64,000 bases of DNA from Pseudoalteromonas sp. Scap06 (GTDB taxonomy: Bacteria > Pseudomonadota > Gammaproteobacteria > Enterobacterales > Alteromonadaceae), in contig NZ_CP041331.1 of NCBI RefSeq assembly GCF_013394165.1, positions 620,001 to 684,000 on the forward strand, in the 5' to 3' direction. Position numbers and translations under genes: made by a program. The notes beneath the pieces are model-generated. The model did not search any database. It saw nothing but the letters and a program-made list of their open reading frames with translations, and was not told the DNA's origin. Numbering within the stretch: position 1 is the first letter of the stretch; the number at the start of each line of letters is the position of its first letter. This document shows, one piece after another, positions 46,616 to 53,632 of the stretch.

Positions 46616-46894
46616 TTAGGTGCGATAAAGTACTTTAATCACATGCCAACCAAATTTTGTTTTTACCAAATGTGGCTCTAAAATCTCGCCTTTAAACGCA
46701 ATTTTATCAAACTGTGGAACCATTTGACCGCGTCTAAATTCGCCTAAATCTCCGCCCTTTTTGCCCGACGGACAAGACGAATATTTTTTAGCTAAGGTTT
46801 GAAACTTTGCGCCTTTACTTAATTGCTTAATGATGTCTTCTGCAATCTCTTTGTGCTTAACCAAAATGTGAAGTGCGTGTGCTGTATTTGCCAT
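46616..46894 (-). CDS. ppiC: Parvulin-type peptidyl-prolyl isomerase (PpiC-like)
   Basis: A 92-residue single-domain cytoplasmic prolyl isomerase, the same size as E. coli PpiC (93). The fold is complete: [44 protein letters not shown] and [10 protein letters not shown] carry the usual histidines, the acidic/cysteine site and the hydrophobic pocket. It has no signal peptide and stands alone. Confidence 0.92.
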   Translation of the reverse strand: MANTAHALHILVKHKEIAEDIIKQLSKGAKFQTLAKKYSSCPSGKKGGDLGEFRRGQMVPQFDKIAFKGEILEPHLVKTKFGWHVIKVLYRT

Positions 46895-46981
46895 GAGAAA
46901 GCCCTTAAAACCTATTTACTAGTAATCAAACGCCGCGATTTTAGCACAGCCTAAGTGATACAGCACTTGCTAAAAATGTGG

Positions 46982-47404
46982 CTATAAGTAGTGTTCTTCA
47001 TCTTTTTGCAGAGGAATTCGACAGTGTTGGTATTTACCAAATAATGTATAACGGTTTTTAGCCACTTTGTTATAAAGCCAATCAGTCAGCCTTCGTGGTA
47101 ATAACTTAAATACGCTAAGCAACTTCCACGGATAACTTAACTGGCTGAACACCCGAAAAACGGCTTGGCTACGGGTAAATGGCTTTTGTGCTTCTATATA
47201 AATCATCGAAGTAAAATTGGTAGTGGAAAAACCAAATTGAGCAAGTAGCGTTTGCCCTGCCGGCGATTGCACGCTGCACAATTTAAATTTTATGGTCGGA
47301 TCGTGAGCTATAATAAAATTACACCACGCACTACAAAGCTTACATTGCGCATCAAATAATATAATTTTTTGATTTAACATTAATGCCGCGGAATCATCGC
47401 TCAT
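46982..47404 (-). CDS. DCC-family (DUF393) putative thiol-disulfide protein
   Basis: A 140-residue DUF393 protein with DAQCKLC at the active-site position, a third cysteine (SAWCNF) close by, and the family's tail (NRYTLFGKYQHCRIP). The in-frame GTG at 47416 is less likely than this ATG, though the Shine-Dalgarno is weak for both. Its start is 27 bp after the end of the response-regulator gene on the same strand, so it may be co-transcribed with the two-component pair, an association that would suit a redox function. Confidence 0.78.
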   Translation of the reverse strand: MSDDSAALMLNQKIILFDAQCKLCSAWCNFIIAHDPTIKFKLCSVQSPAGQTLLAQFGFSTTNFTSMIYIEAQKPFTRSQAVFRVFSQLSYPWKLLSVFKLLPRRLTDWLYNKVAKNRYTLFGKYQHCRIPLQKDEEHYL

Positions 47405-47431
47405 AAAACTTTTCACAAATTAAGTACTAAA

Positions 47432-47959
47432 CTACTGCTGCACTGGCTTTTTTTGTAGCTTACGCTGCAAGGTGCGCCTATGCATATTTAACTGCCTAGC
47501 GGTCATTGATACATTACCGTTATTACTGTGTAAAACATGTTGAATATGCTCCCACTCTAAACGTTCGGGCGACATAACCCCCTCTGAAATTTCAGTTGCT
47601 GCCGTACTTGCCACCTCAACTTTGAGTGCTTTTAATAAACTTGCCATATCAACAGGCTTAGTTAAATAGTCATTAGCCCCTAAGCGCATCGCCTCTACCG
47701 CCGTTGCTATACTTGCAAAGCCAGTGAGCAATACAATATGAGCATGTGTGAGTAAATGGCGCAGCGGTGCAATCAGCGACAGTCCATTCTCATCGGCCAG
47801 CTTCATATCTAATAAAATACAGTTAGGCTGTTGCTGACGAGCCCTTAGAAGTGCATCAGTGTGATTATGTGCGATCTCGCAATTAAACCCGTGCTTAGTT
47901 AGCCGACGTGCTAACGTCGTCGCTAAATTAATATCATCCTCAACAATAAGTAGCTTCAT
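47432..47959 (-). CDS. RegA/PrrA-type response regulator
   Basis: A 175-residue regulator with a receiver domain (phosphoacceptor D51, acidic pair E7-D8-D9, K101 in LTKPVD) and a short Fis-type helix-turn-helix (GNVSMTARQLNMHRRTLQRKL), the exact build of the RegA/PrrA/ActR family. It overlaps the kinase gene by four bases. In alphaproteobacteria this pair controls respiration and redox genes; the same role here is an inference from family. It is shorter and Fis-like rather than OmpR-like. Confidence 0.87.
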   Translation of the reverse strand: MKLLIVEDDINLATTLARRLTKHGFNCEIAHNHTDALLRARQQQPNCILLDMKLADENGLSLIAPLRHLLTHAHIVLLTGFASIATAVEAMRLGANDYLTKPVDMASLLKALKVEVASTAATEISEGVMSPERLEWEHIQHVLHSNNGNVSMTARQLNMHRRTLQRKLQKKPVQQ

Positions 47960-49194
47960 GCTTTTGTCTCTGCTGTTAATAGTGGCATTGTTATCTTTGC
48001 AACCGCTCCGCCTTCGGGATGATTATATACCGTTAGCGAGCCATTTAACCTCTCAAACGTCACATTTGATAACATAACTGCGATCCCCATGCCTTGCTCA
48101 CTAGGCATTAAATGCCCACCTAACTCCGCTAACTCTGAGGATGAAAAGCCAGCACCAAAATCACGAATAATTAACGCAATGTTTTGTGCGTCAGGTTGCT
48201 GCCAACTTAGTTCAAGTTGCACTTGGCCGTGCTTTTGATTAGCAAGTACTGCATTTTGTAATAAATTTAAAATTGCAGGTAGCAGCATAGCGTCACTTTG
48301 TAATGTGGCTTCAGGTGCCCCGTTAAACCAGTTTATTTGTTGATTAGGATATTGTAATAGTAACGTATCATGAATTTGATTTTGCAACTGCTCTGCTTTA
48401 ATGGGTGCTTGAGTGTTTTGATCCCGTAACTGCATTGAGAGATTTCTAAAGTCGTTAAGCTGAGTGCGGCATTGCAATAGCGGCGTTTGCATTTGCTGAA
48501 TAACTTCATTGTCGGGATGCTCTTCTAAAAGCTCTTCAAACAATAATTGTAAATTAGCAATCGGTGTTGCTAATTGATGAGTAATTTGCGCCGCAGCGCC
48601 ATCAAGTGTAACCAGTTGTTCATTGCGCAACTGTTTTTCTCTAACCTTCGCAATAGTGCGCTCACGCTGCTGCAAAGCGCGGTTCATCGCCCCTATCACT
48701 AGCGCTATTACGCAAGCACTTATAACAAAGTTAACCCACATACCAATAAAATGACCATTCATGTTCATTTGGTGCATACTGTGTTCGGGCATTCTAATTA
48801 ATAATAAGCTATAAGCGGCAATCGCCAATATAGCGATATAGGCAAGCCCTCGAGCGCTTAATGTAATGGCAGCTATCATAATAGGCAACAATAGTAACGA
48901 CACAAATGCGTTAGTGGCACCCCCGCTTAAAGACAACAAAATGGTTAAAAAAAGCACATCGGCGGTCAATTGCATTAGCATGCCAATTGGCTTTGCTTGG
49001 CTTACATGCCGGTAGGCAAATACACTGGCTAACTGAAAAACCGCCTCAACAGCAATAACCCCTAACAACGGCATAAGTGCAATTTGATGTTCCAATAAAA
49101 AATATACACTGAGTACCGTAATAAGCTGGACAACAATGGCACCACTGCGCAGCATTAATAATCGGCTAATAGCTGGGTCGGTTTTAATTAACAC
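47956..49194 (-). CDS. RegB/PrrB-type sensor histidine kinase
   Basis: A 412-residue kinase with six predicted membrane helices in the first 170 residues (including GAIVVQLITVLSVYF and LLLLPIMIAAI), the phospho-accepting H206 in AAAQITHQLATPIANL, which matches the AHELGTPLATI box of RegB, an N-box (LLQNAVLA) and the G-box (RDFGAGFSSSEL). RegB's redox cysteine cannot be placed with confidence; a cysteine lies after the H-box in LLQCRTQL. GTG is the start, with AGGAA seven bases before it. A TATAAT box on the minus strand at 49259-49264 could drive the pair. Confidence 0.87.
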   Translation of the reverse strand: MLIKTDPAISRLLMLRSGAIVVQLITVLSVYFLLEHQIALMPLLGVIAVEAVFQLASVFAYRHVSQAKPIGMLMQLTADVLFLTILLSLSGGATNAFVSLLLLPIMIAAITLSARGLAYIAILAIAAYSLLLIRMPEHSMHQMNMNGHFIGMWVNFVISACVIALVIGAMNRALQQRERTIAKVREKQLRNEQLVTLDGAAAQITHQLATPIANLQLLFEELLEEHPDNEVIQQMQTPLLQCRTQLNDFRNLSMQLRDQNTQAPIKAEQLQNQIHDTLLLQYPNQQINWFNGAPEATLQSDAMLLPAILNLLQNAVLANQKHGQVQLELSWQQPDAQNIALIIRDFGAGFSSSELAELGGHLMPSEQGMGIAVMLSNVTFERLNGSLTVYNHPEGGAVAKITMPLLTAETKA

Positions 49195-49569
49195 GATAGA
49201 GTTCCTGAATACACTGGGTTTTATTATTTATGATTAACATGCTTTTTTTATTGCATTTATTATACACTAAACCGTCTCATATTAGACTCTGACTTAGCTA
49301 CACTCAAGCATACATCGCGGATAAGGCGGTTGTTTTTTGTAAGCACTAAAGCGCGATGGACTAACTTGGAAAAAAGCGCCTAAGCTACATGCTTTTTGGT
49401 TTACAAAGTAAAAACCAATAATTAACCTTTCACTAATAATGCAACAAACAATTGGTAAAAAAGCAGTGATTACAGCCCTATAGCTGCTATAAACTAGTGT
49501 TAATAGCTAATTTTTGTTATAACGTACTCATTAGACGAACACGTCATACCACTTTTAAGAGAACACACT
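49195..49569. other. Divergent intergenic region between the kinase and ketoacyl synthase genes
   Basis: 375 bp with no gene. It holds the presumed promoters of both neighbours: a TATAAT box for the kinase (minus strand, 49259-49264) and, for the synthase, only weak boxes. An imperfect inverted repeat (TTGGTTTAC and GTAAAAACCAA, about 49395-49418) lies in the middle. Nothing else stood out. Confidence 0.5.
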
Positions 49570-50649
49570 ATGCCTTACGCACATATCACTGGTTGGGGGA
49601 AATGCATTCCACCAGCTAGCATCAGCAACGACGAAATAAGTGAAATTGTAGATACCACCGATGAGTGGATCACCACGCGTACCGGTATCAAAGCACGTAG
49701 AGTAAGCCATGTAACTACCGCCGAGCTTGCTAGTGTAGCTGCAAAACATGCCATTGCTTGTGCAGGTATAGATGCAAAAGACATCGATTTAGTTATTTTA
49801 GCAACGTGCACGCCGTCAACTGTAGTGGCAAACACCGCTTCATTGGTACAAAAAAATATCGGTGCCACAGGCGCTGCAGCCATGGACACCAATGCAGCAT
49901 GTTCTGGTTTTTTATATGCTTTACAAGCTGCGACTGCGCAAATTCAGGCCGGTATGATCAAAAAAGCCGTAGTTATTGCCGCTGAACGCATGACGTGGTA
50001 TGTAAACTGGGCACGACGCGACAGTGCTGTTTTATTTGGTGATGGTGCCGGTGCCGTTGTGCTTGAAGCAGCAGAAACACCTGCAGGCTTATTAGGGACT
50101 AAAACCGGCTGTGACAGCGAAGATCGTGATATTTTACACATTACTAATTTCGGCAGTGATTTAAATAAATATGAGCCAATTGGCCCATCAGATCTTTTAT
50201 TTGAAGGTCGTGAAATATTTAAACGTGCGGTTAAAGGCATGAGTGAAGCCTGTGACGACGTGCTTGAACAGGCAAACCTTAAGTTAGACGATATAGACGT
50301 ACTTGTGCCACATCAAGCTAATTTGCGCATTATTCAAGCAATTCAAAACCGTTTAAAGGTTGAAGACAGCAAAGTAATGGTTAACATTGGCGAATACGGT
50401 AATACCTCTGCTGCGACGATTGCCATTGCGCTGTGCGAAGCCGTTGAGCAAGGTTTAATTAAGCCGCATGCCAATATTATGTCGGCTGCATTTGGAGCAG
50501 GCCTAACGTGGGCGGCAAGCTATATCAAATGGGGCGAGCGAGTAACACCCATTGCTGTTAGCGATGCTATGCTTCCACCGTGTGATAAAACAGGTTTAGA
50601 GCTTGTTGCACCAGCTGTAAAAGCGTGTAAAGACGCAGAGCCTGGCTAA
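49570..50649 (+). CDS. 3-oxoacyl-ACP synthase III family protein, outside a fab cluster
   Basis: Thiolase-fold ketoacyl synthase III of 359 residues. The catalytic triad is intact: C111 (NAACSGF), H248 (VPHQAN) and N278 (EYGNTSA). It also has [10 protein letters not shown] near the start, as in FabH. It is about 40 residues longer than E. coli FabH, mostly from an insert near 180-215 and a C-terminal tail. No plsX, fabD, fabG or acpP is adjacent, so this may be a second, specialised enzyme. A regular ATG is used; upstream sequence is only AAGAG. Confidence 0.85.
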   Translation: MPYAHITGWGKCIPPASISNDEISEIVDTTDEWITTRTGIKARRVSHVTTAELASVAAKHAIACAGIDAKDIDLVILATCTPSTVVANTASLVQKNIGATGAAAMDTNAACSGFLYALQAATAQIQAGMIKKAVVIAAERMTWYVNWARRDSAVLFGDGAGAVVLEAAETPAGLLGTKTGCDSEDRDILHITNFGSDLNKYEPIGPSDLLFEGREIFKRAVKGMSEACDDVLEQANLKLDDIDVLVPHQANLRIIQAIQNRLKVEDSKVMVNIGEYGNTSAATIAIALCEAVEQGLIKPHANIMSAAFGAGLTWAASYIKWGERVTPIAVSDAMLPPCDKTGLELVAPAVKACKDAEPG

Positions 50650-50683
50650 AAGCTAACATTACCCCAAGCAAATATGTATTGAT

Positions 50684-50715
50684 AAAAAGCGCACTGAAAG
50701 CAGTGCGCTTTTTGC
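50684..50715 (+). terminator. Terminator of the ketoacyl synthase gene
   Basis: AAAAAGCGCACTG, AAAG loop, CAGTGCGCTTTTT: a perfect 13-bp stem followed by GCTTTTT, ending 17 bp before the next gene. Confidence 0.92.
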
Positions 50716-50731
50716 TTTTTAAGGAAAATAT

Positions 50732-51118
50732 ATGCAACTACTAGGCATTCATCATGTAGCCATCATTTGTAGCAACTACCCACGCTCTAAAGATTTTTAT
50801 AGTGAAATATTAAAACTCACGATTATTAATGAGCACTACCGAGCAGAGCGTCAGTCTTACAAACTCGATTTAGCTTTACCTGATGGCAGTCAGTTAGAAT
50901 TATTTTCGTTTAATGATGCGCCAAGTAGACCAAGCTACCCCGAAGCACAAGGACTTAGACATTTAGCATTTAAGGTTAGTAGTGTAGAAAACAGTAAAAC
51001 GTATTTAGAGTCGCATGGAATCGACGTAGAAGAAATAAGAGTGGATGAAATTACCGGCAAAAAATTCACCTTTTTTGCCGATCCAGATGGTTTACCCCTT
51101 GAGTTATATGCGCTTTAA
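50732..51118 (+). CDS. gloA2: VOC-family glyoxalase-like protein (YaeR/GloA2 type)
   Basis: A 128-residue vicinal-oxygen-chelate protein very close in pattern to E. coli YaeR/GloA2: GIHHVAIICSNYPRSKDFYSEIL, LELFSF, RPSYPEAQGLRHLAFKV, and FTFFADPDGLPLELY. The metal ligand positions (H8 region, E in LELF, H in RHLAF, E in LELY) are present. The enzyme activity of the family is weakly defined. AAGGA precedes the ATG. Confidence 0.87.
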   Translation: MQLLGIHHVAIICSNYPRSKDFYSEILKLTIINEHYRAERQSYKLDLALPDGSQLELFSFNDAPSRPSYPEAQGLRHLAFKVSSVENSKTYLESHGIDVEEIRVDEITGKKFTFFADPDGLPLELYAL

Positions 51119-51169
51119 CATCAAATAACTCAAGGCAAGGTATGTTTGATTTAGTTAACCCTAGTTAGG

Positions 51170-52531
51170 TTAGTTAAATCGATTTTGTAGGTAAGTAAAT
51201 ACTGCACGAATACCCAGAGCTTCACCACCTGCAGGGCGCCCTGGTAATGCTCGTAAGTTCCATGCCATTACATCAAAATGAACCCATGGTGTGTTTGGCT
51301 CTACAAATTCTTTCAAATAAAGCGCAGCGGTTATTGCGCCACCATATGGCGTACTTGAACAGTTAGTCATATCAGCCACATCGCTTTTCAAAAATGGGGT
51401 GTATTGCTCGAATAACGGTAATTGCCAAACAGGGTCGTTAACTTGCATCCCCGAATCCATAATCGCATTAGCTACATCACGTTCCGTTGAGAAAAAGCCT
51501 GGCAGTTCTGTCCCTAAAGCAACACGGCACGCGCCAGTTAAAGTAGCGAAATCAATAATTAATTCAGGATCATCGTTTTGTGCTTCGCTTAGCGCATCAC
51601 ACAGAACTAGTCGCCCTTCTGCATCAGTATTATCTATTTCGACCATAATACCTTTACGTGTTTTTATTACATCGCCTGGGCGAAATGCATTACGCGAAAC
51701 GGCATTCTCAACCGCAGGGACTAACACGCGAAGACGTATTGGTAAGTTAGCGGCCATAATTAGTTGTGCTAAGGCAATAACATGTGCGGCCCCGCCCATG
51801 TCTTTTTTCATGTTACGCATGCCTGAACTTGGTTTTAAATCCAGTCCACCTGAGTCAAAACATACACCTTTACCTACTAATGTAATTAGCGGCGCATCAA
51901 TCGCACCCCACTTCAAATCGAGTAAACGCGGTTTGTTTTCACTTGCACGGCCTACCATATGAATAGTTGGGTAATTTTGTTCTAATAACTCATCACCTAC
52001 CCATTGAGTAAACTCGCCGTCGAATGTATCAGCTAAATCGCTCATTACCTGTGATAAGTGCTGCGGCATCATATCAGCAGCGGGGGTATTTACTAAATCA
52101 CGGGCTAGATTAATTGCATCTGCTTGTTGTTTTACTTGTTCATATAATGTTTTATCAGCAATGCCAAGCTGAGCTTTAGCTGTGGCTTTTTGTTTATACT
52201 CACTGAACTCATAACCACCTAACACAAATCCTAAAGCAAGTTGAGAAACTAACGATTCATCACCCTGAATTTGATAGCATCCTTTAGGTAATTTACTTGC
52301 AAGCTCGCCAGCGGCCCAAAAATCATCAGCTCGTTGCATAATACAAAATACTTGGCTTAGTTCACCCGTTTCTGCGTTTGGTATTAACGCCAGCCCTGAC
52401 TTTTCAAAATCGGTATTTGCAAGCCACTGCTGCACAAAGCTCGGTTGCTGAGTAAGCCAGTCTGTTAATTCATTTTTAACAACAAAAGATAGAGGGATAC
52501 CTGAAGAGGTATGACAAAGTAAAGCGCTCAT
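51170..52531 (-). CDS. M17-family leucyl aminopeptidase
   Basis: Dizinc cytosolic aminopeptidase of 453 residues. The C-terminal catalytic domain contains LVGKGVCFDSGGLDLKP (Lys and Asp ligands), NMKKDMGGAA and the family signature NTDAEGRL. The N-terminal domain is shorter and more divergent than in PepA, closer to the PepB or stand-alone group. The longest frame starts at 52579, but GTGAG lies six bases before ATG 52531 and the protein then opens as related enzymes do; some uncertainty remains. Confidence 0.85.
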   Translation of the reverse strand: MSALLCHTSSGIPLSFVVKNELTDWLTQQPSFVQQWLANTDFEKSGLALIPNAETGELSQVFCIMQRADDFWAAGELASKLPKGCYQIQGDESLVSQLALGFVLGGYEFSEYKQKATAKAQLGIADKTLYEQVKQQADAINLARDLVNTPAADMMPQHLSQVMSDLADTFDGEFTQWVGDELLEQNYPTIHMVGRASENKPRLLDLKWGAIDAPLITLVGKGVCFDSGGLDLKPSSGMRNMKKDMGGAAHVIALAQLIMAANLPIRLRVLVPAVENAVSRNAFRPGDVIKTRKGIMVEIDNTDAEGRLVLCDALSEAQNDDPELIIDFATLTGACRVALGTELPGFFSTERDVANAIMDSGMQVNDPVWQLPLFEQYTPFLKSDVADMTNCSSTPYGGAITAALYLKEFVEPNTPWVHFDVMAWNLRALPGRPAGGEALGIRAVFTYLQNRFN

Positions 52532-52614
52532 TAATGACTCACATAATAGAAATTGATGTCCTAGCATAACAATAAGCACTATTAAAAGGTATAGCTAATT
52601 ATACTCTAACTAGC

Positions 52615-53037
52615 TTACTTCTTTTCGGAGGGAGTTGAGTCTTGCTGTTGGTTTTGTTGAGTAATTTCTTGATCAATTTCTTTCATAGGCTTATTCATAC
52701 TAAAAGAGCTCGGCAAAACATCAACACCCACTAACTGCCCTAGCTTAACAACCAATGGAATAGTTAATGGTGCAAAAGGTAATAACGCAAAAATGCCTAG
52801 CCCCAACCCTTTTAAAATATCAACAAACTGCTCATTGGCGCGTTTTAGCTCTGCTTTGTTTGTTTGCCCTTGAGTATAACGCTTGTAGGTTATTAGCATC
52901 TCTTTGGTTTCTTGCCTTTCTTGAGCAAGGGCTATTTTAAGCGCGACCATAGCACGGCGAAAACGCAGTTGCTGTCGCTTTTTACTAATTTTAGCAACCC
53001 GCCAGGGGGCACGATGAATGACTTTATATAATCGCAT
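52615..53037 (-). CDS. Small LETM1-like membrane protein
   Basis: A 140-residue protein: basic N-terminal region, a helical stretch (RYTQGQTNKAELKRANEQF), then one membrane segment in LGLGIFALLPFAPLTIPLVVKLG ending LPSSF. That last part resembles the LPFxP...LPSTF signature just after the membrane helix of LETM1, the mitochondrial ion-exchange protein. Only this part of LETM1 is present. The tail is Gln-rich and disordered. An in-frame TTG at 53097 is less likely than ATG 53037, but no start has a good Shine-Dalgarno. Confidence 0.6.
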   Translation of the reverse strand: MRLYKVIHRAPWRVAKISKKRQQLRFRRAMVALKIALAQERQETKEMLITYKRYTQGQTNKAELKRANEQFVDILKGLGLGIFALLPFAPLTIPLVVKLGQLVGVDVLPSSFSMNKPMKEIDQEITQQNQQQDSTPSEKK

Positions 53038-53140
53038 AGCCTGTATTCTCACACAGCGCTCTAAGTTCACAAAGAATAATTTACACGCTTTGTTCAATCA
53101 TTTATTCTAGGTGTCCTTTTTTCCACTTTTGTAATAAAAA

Positions 53141-53299
53141 ATGCAAAAAAATCGCCCCGAAACTAAACCCGAAAGACCAAAATCTGATGAATGCTGTGGC
53201 GGCGGCAGTTGCTGCCCTTGTGTGTGGGATGAATATAAAGAAAAGCTGGCAGCGTGGAAAAAACATCATGGTGAAAATATCAACAGCAAATCAATTTAA
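53141..53299 (+). CDS. Tiny cysteine-rich Oxidored-like domain protein
   Basis: A 52-residue protein, MQKNRPETKPERPKSDECC then GGGSCCPCVWDEYKEKLAAW. The Cys-rich CCGGGSCCPCVWDxY motif matches the oxidoreductase-like (PF09791-type) short proteins known from fungi and proteobacteria, usually found as tiny stand-alone genes. Five cysteines within nine residues suggest metal or iron-sulfur binding. No Shine-Dalgarno is clear. It lies divergent from the LETM1-like gene and 333 bp before a TonB-dependent receptor. Confidence 0.68.
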   Translation: MQKNRPETKPERPKSDECCGGGSCCPCVWDEYKEKLAAWKKHHGENINSKSI

Positions 53300-53632
53300 T
53301 TCAATAATATAAAATGACTAAATTAACTTATTTAGTTAGTCATTATGTATCAATGTCTGTTTTTTCCTCCTTTTCTCGCCCTAGCTGCAATTAACTCTGC
53401 GTTATTTTTAGATAAATCATTTGTTTCAACTTGTTAAATAGTGGTTAATTTCCCATTGCCCTCTTTAGTTTTTTTATCTATAGTCTATTTCGAGGACTCA
53501 CAGGAGGTGCGCTTAATTAATTAAGCTTTTAGGAGTGAGTTAGCTATATTTGCTCCCCATTGAACGTGAAATGTCCACAATAATAAGTCAGTAATAGACT
53601 ATACAAATCAATTCTAACTGGGGATATTTAGA
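53300..53632 (+). promoter_or_regulatory. Regulatory region of the third TonB-dependent receptor
   Basis: 333 bp with no gene. TATAGTCTATT (53479-53489) and AATAGACTATA (53593-53603) are exact reverse complements 103 bases apart. Between them lie GCTTAATTAATTAAGC (53511-53526), a perfect 16-bp palindrome, and two purine-rich Shine-Dalgarno-like runs (AGGAGG at 53502, AGGAG at 53531) with no usable start codon behind them. An imperfect inverted repeat at about 53313-53344 may end the small upstream gene. These could form a structured leader. Confidence 0.4.

Noticed and set aside
51399..51962. 187-codon open frame antisense to the M17 aminopeptidase gene
   Set aside because: It lies wholly within a well-supported gene, its translation is Ser/Ala/Thr-rich with no domain, and no Shine-Dalgarno or partner supports it.
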